Assembly (NCBI GenBank): GCA_021812735.1 | Contig: JAKAMV010000034.1 | Coordinates: 1-26,040 of the forward strand | Direction: 5' to 3' | Length of the DNA: 26,040 nt | From: Chloroflexota bacterium | GTDB taxonomy: Bacteria > Chloroflexota > Limnocylindria > Limnocylindrales > CSP1-4 | In this document: positions 14,212 to 21,061 of the stretch, piece after piece | Numbering within the stretch: position 1 is the stretch's first letter | Layout: every line of letters begins with the position of its first letter | Notes under the pieces: generated by a model | The model's database searches: none | What the model was told of the DNA's origin: nothing | The model's input: only the letters and a program-made list of their open reading frames with translations | Translations under genes and position numbers: made by a program

Positions 14212-15663
14212 CTATCGGCGGCGGCGCGCGACGAAAGAGCGGACCCGCTCCTTGTGGGCGAACGCCCAGCCGATGACGATCAGGATGATGAAGTTGACGG
14301 TGCCGGCGGCGGCGGCATTGAGGTAGCCGAGCTGCTGGCCGATCTCGCCCGTCAGCTTGAGCGCCGGGATCGTCGCGCCCAGCAGGCCGAGCTCGAAGAA
14401 CGGCAGGGCTGGGGCGAGGTACGCGCGCGCCGAGTCGGTCGTCAAGCCCTGGGCGGTCTGCCCGCCGATGATGAACGCGTAGGCGCCGGACGAGACCCCC
14501 TGCGAGCCCTCGATCCCCTGGCCCAGATCCATCTGGGGCAGGTGGTTCCAGGCCGGGATCGAGCCGTTCGCGTCGGGCGTGGCCCAGCGGACGTCGGCGA
14601 CCGGGCTGCTGCCGTCGGAGCCTCCGATCACGTAGATCGACCCGTTCGACTCGAAGGAGGCCGCGGCGGTGCGTGGGCCGGGCAGGTTCGTCTGGGCGCT
14701 GTACTTCCAGGCGTCGATGACGTTGGGGTCCTTGGCCGTGGCGTCGGGCCCGCCGCCGACGAGCCCCAGCTGCACCGTCGCCACGACCTTGCCCTGGTCG
14801 TTGACGCCGCCGATCACGTAGATCACGTCGCCCACGTGGACCGCGGTGCCGCCAACATTGGCCTCTGCCAGCGCGCCCGGCTGGGCGACCCAGGCGCCGA
14901 GCGCCGGCGGCGTGGCGGTGTTCTGCTGCGACTTCCAGACGCTCCGCGTCGCGGCCGTCCCGTCGGTGCCGCCCATGACCACGATCCCGTCTGACACCGA
15001 GACCGCAGTCGCCCCGGCCCGCGGCTCGGGCAGGGCCAGCTTGTCCTCGACCGTCCACTTGGCCGGCGCGCCGTCGTTGTTGATCGTGAGGCTGTAGGTG
15101 GTGGTGGTGGGCTTGCCGTCGGGGCCGTAGCCGCCGATGAGGTACAGCGTGTTGCCCAGCACCACCGAGGCGGCCGCACTGCGCGCCTCGGGCAGGGCGG
15201 GCCCCTGGCTCCACTTGTCGAAGTTGCCCTGGCCCACCGCGTGCGCGATGAACGTGGTGGACTGGGCCGTCTTGCCGTCGGTGCCGCCGACGTACAGGTA
15301 GGTCTGGCCGATCACGGCCGCCGCGCCGTCCGTCCGCCCGGCGGGCAGCTGCAGCTCTGCCGGCGCGGTGTGCCACGGCAGCGTGGCGCCGGTCGGCGCC
15401 GGGCAGGGCAGCGTCTCGTTCTCGGGCGGGCAGAGATTGACCGGCGACCACTGCAGCAACGGCGCCAGCGGCCAGATGTCGACCGTGTTGCCCACCGTGA
15501 AGTAGTACGCACGATCCGGGATGTAGCCCAGCATCGTGACGATGACGACGAACCAGAAGACCGACTTGGCGCCGGCCCAGGCCCAGCCGTCGGCGTCGAA
15601 CAGGCCGAAGAAGGCGCGGCGGCGGACGGCAGTCCTGGGGGCGGGGGATGCGCTTTGGGCCAT
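14212..15663 (-). CDS. Membrane-anchored kelch-repeat protein, last gene of the Rieske/cytochrome b operon
   Basis: A 483-residue protein with a short cytoplasmic N-terminus, one transmembrane segment near 31-48 (FWFVVIVTMLGYI), a large outer domain and a second membrane segment near the C-terminus (VNFIILIVIGWAFA) followed by a basic tail. The outer domain has six kelch motifs, each a hydrophobic strand ending in a Gly pair: YLYVGGTDG, LYLIGGYGPDG, IVVMGGTDG, IYVIGGVNDQG, IYVIGGSDG, AFIIGGQTAQG. Together they should form a six-blade beta-propeller. No heme or metal motif is seen. It starts 3 nt after the cytochrome c/cupredoxin stop, so it is part of the operon. A structural or docking subunit of the complex is the simplest guess, but no such subunit is known to me. 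Confidence 0.82.
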   Translation of the reverse strand: MAQSASPAPRTAVRRRAFFGLFDADGWAWAGAKSVFWFVVIVTMLGYIPDRAYYFTVGNTVDIWPLAPLLQWSPVNLCPPENETLPCPAPTGATLPWHTAPAELQLPAGRTDGAAAVIGQTYLYVGGTDGKTAQSTTFIAHAVGQGNFDKWSQGPALPEARSAAASVVLGNTLYLIGGYGPDGKPTTTTYSLTINNDGAPAKWTVEDKLALPEPRAGATAVSVSDGIVVMGGTDGTAATRSVWKSQQNTATPPALGAWVAQPGALAEANVGGTAVHVGDVIYVIGGVNDQGKVVATVQLGLVGGGPDATAKDPNVIDAWKYSAQTNLPGPRTAAASFESNGSIYVIGGSDGSSPVADVRWATPDANGSIPAWNHLPQMDLGQGIEGSQGVSSGAYAFIIGGQTAQGLTTDSARAYLAPALPFFELGLLGATIPALKLTGEIGQQLGYLNAAAAGTVNFIILIVIGWAFAHKERVRSFVARRRR

Positions 15664-15666
15664 CGC

Positions 15667-16761
15667 TCAGTTCCCCACGTGGAGGGTGCCGGTCATGTTC
15701 GGGTGCACCTGACACAGGAAGGTGTAGCTGCCGGCCGGGAGCGCGGGGACCTTGTAGTCGGCCTGCGCCGGGCCCGTGATCAGCTCGCCCGTGAACACGT
15801 CATTGCCGGATGCGTCCTTGATCACGATGTTGTGCATCGTGCTGGCGTCCTGGTTGTCGAAGTGGATCGTGAACGGCGCGTTGGCCGGCGCGGAGAGGTC
15901 GGTCTGCTGGAACGCGATGTTCTGGGCCGTCTCGTTGATCACGGTACCCGAGGGCGCCGACGAGGCGGGTGCGCCCGACGCGCCGCCTGACGGGGCGGGC
16001 GTCGCGCTGCCGGACGAAGCAGACGGGGTCGGCGTCTTGAACGAGTCCTGCCAGCAGGCCGGGTAGGGCGTGGCGCCTGGGGCCGGTGAGTAGGTCGGGT
16101 CCACCCAGCCGGTGAAGGTCTCCTCCTTGCCCGTCGCGGGGTCGATGACCGGCTCGCCGAGGTTCGGGTCCAGCTTCACGTACGTGTCCGCCTTGGAGGC
16201 GCGGATGAACGCGATCAGGTCGTTGATCTGGATGTAGTTGAGCGGCCCGGGCGGGTTCCCGGTGTTCGACCAGACCGGCATGATCGAGTTCGCGTTGCCG
16301 CATGCGTACCGGCCGCCCACCTGGAGCATGTTGCGGATGTAGTCCGGCGTCAGGTGGGAGAACAGCTTCTCCTGGTCGTTGAGGACGGGCCCCTTGCCGC
16401 CCTCGCCGTTGACGCCGTGGCACTGGGCGCAGTTGGCCTCGAAGATGTTGTAGCCGCGCTGCACGGCGGTGACCTGCTGCGCCGACGCCGCGGCGTCGAG
16501 CCTGGGCGTCGACAGGCCGCCCGGCAGGCCCACCTCGTAGAAGTAGTAGCCGATGACGAACAGCGCCACGACGGTGACCGCGAGGAAGCCCACCCATCGC
16601 GCGTTGGCGGACTGGCGGACGATCCGGGCGGCCCGCTCCGGCGTCAGGTCCAGCCGGTGGGCCGACGGCGGCGCCGAGAAGCGCGAGGCGGGCGCCGGCG
16701 CTGACGCCGACCGCGGGGCGGGCAGGCGCTCCTCGTTCTGGCGGCCGGGCTGGTCGGTCAT
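15667..16761 (-). CDS. Membrane-anchored cytochrome c fused to a cupredoxin
   Basis: A 364-residue electron carrier. After a Pro/Ala-rich N-terminus, a membrane anchor spans about 57-74 (WVGFLAVTVVALFVIGYYF). The cytochrome c domain has CAQCH at 111-115 and a likely axial Met at 161 (SIMPVW). A Ser/Ala/Pro linker follows. The C-terminal domain is a type I copper fold: His310 in TMHNIVI, Cys350, His353 and Met356 in FLCQVHPNM. The product would pass electrons from the Rieske protein by heme and then copper to a terminal oxidase or soluble acceptor. All expected ligands are present. GAGGAG lies just before the ATG. It is the fifth gene of the operon, between the Rieske and kelch genes. Confidence 0.93.
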   Translation of the reverse strand: MTDQPGRQNEERLPAPRSASAPAPASRFSAPPSAHRLDLTPERAARIVRQSANARWVGFLAVTVVALFVIGYYFYEVGLPGGLSTPRLDAAASAQQVTAVQRGYNIFEANCAQCHGVNGEGGKGPVLNDQEKLFSHLTPDYIRNMLQVGGRYACGNANSIMPVWSNTGNPPGPLNYIQINDLIAFIRASKADTYVKLDPNLGEPVIDPATGKEETFTGWVDPTYSPAPGATPYPACWQDSFKTPTPSASSGSATPAPSGGASGAPASSAPSGTVINETAQNIAFQQTDLSAPANAPFTIHFDNQDASTMHNIVIKDASGNDVFTGELITGPAQADYKVPALPAGSYTFLCQVHPNMTGTLHVGN

Positions 16762-16802
16762 CGTTCTCCTCGGTGGGCGGCGGAGCGGATGGGCGGCGGG
16801 CT

Positions 16803-17477
16803 CTAGATGCAGCCGGTGGGCGTGCGCGGCGGGATGATCCCCGGCTGCCCCACCGCGACCGGCAGGGGGCCCAGGGTGATCTTGCCGGTGTTGATGGTGA
16901 GGACGCCGGCGCTGTCGACGATCGTGGCGAAGCGGTCCATGCTGCGGGGCGCGGGCCCGTACTGCGGCCCCAGGGCCTTGATGCCCAGGCGGTCATAGCG
17001 CGACCCGTGGCACGGGCACTCCATCCAGAAGTTCTTGAGGCACGGGTTGGGCTTGCAGCCGAGGTGGGGACAACGCTGGTAGAGCGCGCGCACGTTGACG
17101 GCGGTCCCGTCGCCGGTCGCGTCGGAGCCGGGGATGAACCGCTGCTGGGAGGGGTCGATCAGCACCACGAACGCCTTGGCGCTCGCGACGTAGGCCGGGA
17201 AGCCCTGATCGATCGGCAGGCTGGAGTTCGCGCTCTTGATCGAGGCGAAGTCGCCGATCTTGACCAGTCCGCCGAATGCGCCCTGGAGGTTCGGCCACAG
17301 GAACCCGATGGTCCCAGCCGTGACCTCGACGAGCCACAGGCCCATCGCCGCCGCAAGGGAGCCGCGCAGCAGCTCGCGCCGCGAGACGCCCTGGACCTGC
17401 TCGTGGCGGATCGCCTTGAGCGCCTCCTTGGTCAGCGCCTGGGGCCGGTTCGCGGGCTCCACCGAGTAGTTGCTCAT
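16803..17477 (-). CDS. Rieske iron-sulfur protein of the cytochrome b complex
   Basis: A 224-residue Rieske protein. The N-terminus has a twin-arginine-like motif, SRRELLRGSL (32-41), before one hydrophobic anchor. The cluster site is complete: CPHLGC (Cys136, His138, disulfide Cys141) and CPCHGSRYD (Cys154, disulfide Cys156, His157). Ser159 and Tyr161 are the residues that raise cluster potential in high-potential Rieske proteins. A further Cys146 in KPNPCLKN lies between the motifs and is unusual. Fold features such as FVVLID and a long C-terminal tail ending TGCI are visible. It takes electrons from quinol at the outer site and hands them to the cytochrome c encoded next. GAGGGGG lies about 10 nt before the ATG. 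Confidence 0.94.
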   Translation of the reverse strand: MSNYSVEPANRPQALTKEALKAIRHEQVQGVSRRELLRGSLAAAMGLWLVEVTAGTIGFLWPNLQGAFGGLVKIGDFASIKSANSSLPIDQGFPAYVASAKAFVVLIDPSQQRFIPGSDATGDGTAVNVRALYQRCPHLGCKPNPCLKNFWMECPCHGSRYDRLGIKALGPQYGPAPRSMDRFATIVDSAGVLTINTGKITLGPLPVAVGQPGIIPPRTPTGCI

Positions 17478-17496
17478 GGTTCCGGTGCCCCCTCGG

Positions 17497-18111
17497 TCAG
17501 AGTGCGAAGTGGAGGCCCGGCGTCCCGATCGAGAAGAAGTCGAGATACGGGATGACGAACGCGTAGCCGGGGCCCCGGAAGAAGATGCCGACGAAGGTGA
17601 CGAACAGGCCCAGGGCCGCGAACATGGAGAACAGGACCACCGCCGTCTTCCGCTCGCTCGGGCGCGTCGCCTGGAGGTTCCCGCGATCGATGAACGGGAT
17701 CAGGGCCGCGCCCACCAGGACGAACGTCGGCACCAGCACGCCCGCCACGGTCGGGTGGAAGTAGGCGAGCAGCTCCTGGAGGCCCAGGAAGTACCACGGC
17801 GCCTTCGCCACGGCCGGGGTGATGTTGCCGTTGGCGAGGTCCTCGAGCGGGGCGTTCATGAACAGGCCCATGAGCAGCAGGAAGATGCTCATCACGGCGG
17901 CCGCCATGAACTCGATCGCCAGCAGGTGCGGCCAGGTCATGACGGTGTCGTCGGGCTCCTTCTGGACCCTGACCACCGCGTCCTGCTTGACCAGCGCCAG
18001 CAGCCGGTACGGGCGCGCCGACATCGGCACACGCTGCTTGTCGATCTCGGTGCGCCGCGACGGGTCGACCGGCTGGACGACGCGGGTCTCGGGCGGCTTG
18101 GTGTCGGTCAT
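17497..18111 (-). CDS. Cytochrome b C-terminal subunit (subunit IV/PetD-like)
   Basis: A 204-residue membrane protein matching the C-terminal half of cytochrome b, encoded separately as in b6f complexes. After a hydrophilic N-terminal tail of about 55 residues come three hydrophobic segments: LLAIEFMAAAVMSIFLLLMG, the helix after LGLQELLAYFHP, and VVLFSMFAALGLFVTFVGIF. The quinol-site motif that is PEWY in b6f and bc1 reads APWY here (104-107) in the context KAPWYFLGLQELL, a form seen in some bacterial Rieske/b complexes. It would complete the outer quinol site with the b6 subunit. GAGGGA lies 8 nt before the ATG. The 52-nt gap after the cytochrome b6 gene is the longest in the operon apart from none; all six genes run together. 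Confidence 0.92.
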   Translation of the reverse strand: MTDTKPPETRVVQPVDPSRRTEIDKQRVPMSARPYRLLALVKQDAVVRVQKEPDDTVMTWPHLLAIEFMAAAVMSIFLLLMGLFMNAPLEDLANGNITPAVAKAPWYFLGLQELLAYFHPTVAGVLVPTFVLVGAALIPFIDRGNLQATRPSERKTAVVLFSMFAALGLFVTFVGIFFRGPGYAFVIPYLDFFSIGTPGLHFAL

Positions 18112-18163
18112 CGCGCCAGTCCCTCGGGGTGGCAGGGGCGGTGGGTCGTGACGGGCGTGGCGC

Positions 18164-18892
18164 TCACAGCGGACCGCTGATCCCGCCGTCCTTCCGGATT
18201 CGCCAGAAGTGCACGGCCATGAAGATCGCTCCCACCAGCGGGAAGACCATGATGTGCAGCACGTAGAACCGCAGCAGCGTGTTCTGGCCCACCTCGATGC
18301 CGCCCAGGAGCAGCAGCTTCGACGGGGTGTTGAACAGCGGTGCGTAGCCCGCCATGTTCGTGCCGATGGTGATGGCCCAGTAGGCGATCTGGTCCCACGG
18401 CAGGAGGTAGCCCGTGAACGAGAGCATGATCGTGAGGAACAGCAGGATCACGCCCACGACCCAGTTGAACTCGCGCGGCGGCTTGTAGGCCCCGTGGTAG
18501 AAGACCCGCATCATGTGCAGGAACACGAAGAACACCATCAGGTGGGCGGCCCACCGGTGGATGTTGCGGGTCAGCTCCCCGAACACCACCCGCGACTGCA
18601 GGTCGAGGATGTTCGAGTACGCCTGCGTGTCCGACGGGACGTAGAAGAACATCAGGTACACGCCCGTGACCGTGAGCACCAGGAACAGGAAGAAGCTGAG
18701 GCCGCCGAGGCAGAATGTGTAGGCGAACTTGACCGCGTGCTGCCGAACCCGCACGGGGTGCAGGTGCAGGAACACGTTGTTCATGACCGCGTACGCTCGC
18801 GACCGCTCGTCGTTCGGGTACGGGTTGCGGAAGATCGACCGCCACACCGGACTCCGCCGGATGGACTGGTCGACCCGCTCCAGGAAGCTCAC
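18164..18892 (-). CDS. Cytochrome b6-like subunit (heme bL, bH and probable heme ci)
   Basis: A 242-residue, four-helix cytochrome b N-terminal subunit. The heme ligands are His112 and His213, and His126 and His228. The second pair is spaced by 15 positions, as in cytochrome b6 rather than bc1. Cys61 in FAYTFCLGG sits at the place of the b6 cysteine that covalently holds heme ci. Other b6-like marks: [37 protein letters not shown] and the end [14 protein letters not shown]. It carries electrons across the membrane from the outer to the inner quinone site. The GTG at 18892 directly follows the oxidoreductase stop, with GGAGGAG 5 nt upstream, so translation is coupled to it. Confidence 0.94.
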   Translation of the reverse strand: MSFLERVDQSIRRSPVWRSIFRNPYPNDERSRAYAVMNNVFLHLHPVRVRQHAVKFAYTFCLGGLSFFLFLVLTVTGVYLMFFYVPSDTQAYSNILDLQSRVVFGELTRNIHRWAAHLMVFFVFLHMMRVFYHGAYKPPREFNWVVGVILLFLTIMLSFTGYLLPWDQIAYWAITIGTNMAGYAPLFNTPSKLLLLGGIEVGQNTLLRFYVLHIMVFPLVGAIFMAVHFWRIRKDGGISGPL

Positions 18893-20725
18893 CTACGCTC
18901 CTCCTGCGACGCCGGCCGTCCCGGCGAGTTGGGCATCGCGGTACGACTCCTTGTAGAGCCGCCCGTCGCTCGAGATCTCCTGCAGCTCGAACCGCTCCAT
19001 GGTGATCGCGTCGAAGGGGCAGCGCTTGACGCACAGGGCGCAGCGGATGCACCGCTCCTCGTCCAGGATCATCGCGGCGCCGTCGGCCCAGCCGTACGCC
19101 TCCTCGATCTCGGGCAGCAGCCCCTCGGTCTTGAGCTGGTTCACGTCGACCATGTGGATGACCCCCTCCGGGCAGACGTCGGCGCAGGCGCCGCACAGCA
19201 CGCACCGGAACGGGTCGAACCAGATGTTGTAGTTGCACATCAGGCAGCGCGTGGATTCGGCCACGGCGGCCGTCGCGTCGTAGCCCAGCTCCACCGGGGT
19301 CGTGAAGTTGACCGCCGGGTCGGTGCTGGGCATCCGCGCCGCCAGCTCGGCCGCCGGGATGTGCTGCCGCGGCAGGACGTCATACAGCTCCGGCATCTCG
19401 TGGCGCCATGAGCTGGTGAGCTTCACGTTGGGGGTGATCGTCACGTCCGCGCGCCCGTCGAGGTAGCGGTCGATGGCATAGGCCGCCTTCTTGCCGTGGC
19501 CCGCGGACTCGATCATCGTCGTCGGCCCGGTCACGAAGTCGCCGCAGGCGAACACGCCCCGGACGTTGGTGGCGTACGTGGCCGGGTCCACCTTGATCCG
19601 GCCGCGGTTGACCTCGAACGAGGACTCGACGGGCAGGAACGAGAGGTCGGCGGCCTGCGAGACGGCCGGGATGATCGTGTCGCACGGGAGCGTGAACTCC
19701 GAGCCGGCGATGGGCACCGGGGATCGGCGGCCCGACGCGTCCGGCTCGCCCAGCTTGTTGCGGATGAACCGGACGGCCTTGAGCTTGCCGCCCTCGCCCA
19801 GCAGCTCGATCGGACTGACGAGGAAGTCCATCCCGACGCCCTCGCGCTCGGTCTCGCCTAGCTCCTCCTCGTCGACCACGAGCTCGGACCGGGTGCGCCG
19901 GTAGGCGATCGTGACGTTGTCGGCGCCGAAGCGCAGGCTCGTCCGCGCGCAGTCCATGGCGGTGTAGCCGCCGCCCACCACCACGACGTTCTGGCCCACC
20001 TCGACCTCCTGGCCGAGGTTCGCCCGCTTCATGAAGTCCACCCCGTACAGCACGCCCTCGAGGTCTGCGCCGGGGATGTCGAGGTACACCGGGTTCATGG
20101 CGCCCGCGCAGATCGCGATCGCGTCGCAGTCGCGCTGGAGCTCCTCGAACGGGAGGTCCACCCCGATCGTGGTGTCGAACACGAAGCTCACCCCCAGCCG
20201 TTCGACCAGGCGCACGTCCATCTCGATCGCCTCGCGCGGCAGGCGGAACGCGGGCACGCCCATCAGCAGGGTGCCACCGCCGTACGGGAGGCTGTCGTAG
20301 ACGGTGACCTGATAGCCATTCACCGCGAGCTCGCGGGCGACCGCGAGGCCGGACGGGCCGGCGCCGATCACCGCGACCCGCTCCTCGCGGGGCGTGATCG
20401 GGGGCATCGTGTCGGGGATGCCGGAGGCCTCGTGCCACTCGACCAGGAACCGCTTCATCGCGCGGATCGCGAGCGGCCGGTCGATGTCGCCGCGGCGGCA
20501 CGCGCGCTCGCACGGGGCGGAGCACACGTAGGAGCACATCGCCGCGACGGGGTTCGGCTCGCGGGCGAGCAGGTACCCCTCCTCGAACCGGCCTTCGGCG
20601 GCCAGATTGAGGTACCCGCGGCAGTTCGTGCCGACGGGACACGCCTCCTGGCATTCGATGTTGCACTGGAGCCAGGATGCGTCGACCGGCTGGACGAGGA
20701 ATTCCTGCGTCAGATCGAGGGTCAC
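18893..20725 (-). CDS. GltD-like FAD/NAD(P) oxidoreductase with ferredoxin domains, first gene of the Rieske/cytochrome b operon
   Basis: A 610-residue flavoprotein of the glutamate-synthase small-subunit type. The N-terminal Fe-S domain has Cys21, 25, 29, 35 and 64, 68, 72, 76. The FAD site is VAVIGAGPSGLAVA (from 117) and the NAD(P) site VVVVGGGYTAMDCAR; GVFACGDFVTGP is the late FAD motif. The C-terminus adds a two-cluster ferredoxin domain (CVLCGACADVCP and CIRCALCVKRCP) preceded by CLMCNYN. It should exchange electrons between NAD(P)H and Fe-S clusters at the cytoplasmic face. Its stop abuts the b6 start, so a physical link to the complex is likely. The GTG at 20725 is where homology begins, with AGAGG 11 nt upstream; the open frame further upstream looks non-coding. 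Confidence 0.9.
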   Translation of the reverse strand: MTLDLTQEFLVQPVDASWLQCNIECQEACPVGTNCRGYLNLAAEGRFEEGYLLAREPNPVAAMCSYVCSAPCERACRRGDIDRPLAIRAMKRFLVEWHEASGIPDTMPPITPREERVAVIGAGPSGLAVARELAVNGYQVTVYDSLPYGGGTLLMGVPAFRLPREAIEMDVRLVERLGVSFVFDTTIGVDLPFEELQRDCDAIAICAGAMNPVYLDIPGADLEGVLYGVDFMKRANLGQEVEVGQNVVVVGGGYTAMDCARTSLRFGADNVTIAYRRTRSELVVDEEELGETEREGVGMDFLVSPIELLGEGGKLKAVRFIRNKLGEPDASGRRSPVPIAGSEFTLPCDTIIPAVSQAADLSFLPVESSFEVNRGRIKVDPATYATNVRGVFACGDFVTGPTTMIESAGHGKKAAYAIDRYLDGRADVTITPNVKLTSSWRHEMPELYDVLPRQHIPAAELAARMPSTDPAVNFTTPVELGYDATAAVAESTRCLMCNYNIWFDPFRCVLCGACADVCPEGVIHMVDVNQLKTEGLLPEIEEAYGWADGAAMILDEERCIRCALCVKRCPFDAITMERFELQEISSDGRLYKESYRDAQLAGTAGVAGGA

Positions 20726-20796
20726 GAAGCGGTGGGCCTCTTGCCTGGGGCTCTGCTGGGCGACTGGTACCCCGGCGGGACGCCGCCGACCGCGAG

Positions 20797-20802
20797 AGAG
20801 TA
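20797..20802 (-). promoter_or_regulatory. Weak candidate -10 box for the Rieske/cytochrome b operon
   Basis: TACTCT on the - strand, 72 nt upstream of the GTG at 20725. No clear -35. This lies in the 336-nt divergent gap (20726-21061); apart from this box and the promoter on the other strand nothing else is seen there. Confidence 0.3.
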
Positions 20803-20957
20803 CCAAGCCGACCCGCCTGCTGCACAGCCGTTCCCCTGTCGGGACCACGATCTCGGGCCGGATCACGGTTCGCTCCGCGCGATGGTCCCCGATCACGTCG
20901 CGGCGATGCCGACGATGCCGGCCAGAACCGCGCGGTCGGGCCCGCGGAATGCGGTGT

Positions 20958-20981
20958 CGCCGGGCGAATCGCCGGGCGAAT
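20958..20981. repeat. Perfect 12-bp direct repeat just upstream of a -35 box
   Basis: CGCCGGGCGAAT occurs twice head to tail (20958-20969, 20970-20981), 7 nt before the TTGACG box. The period of about one helical turn plus two bases and the position suggest a regulator site, but the regulator is unknown. Confidence 0.55.
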
Positions 20982-20987
20982 GGTCGG

Positions 20988-21016
20988 TTGACGCGCGCGC
21001 GGAGCGCAGCTACGCT
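20988..21016 (+). promoter_or_regulatory. Sigma70-type promoter of the coiled-coil protein gene
   Basis: TTGACG (20988-20993), a 17-nt spacer, then TACGCT (21011-21016). It is the best-matched promoter in the window and would give a leader of about 39 nt with AAGGGAG before the GTG at 21062. Confidence 0.65.
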
Positions 21017-21061
21017 CGGACCCAGCCCGGGGATCCATCGCCGGGCCCCCAAGGGAGTCCC

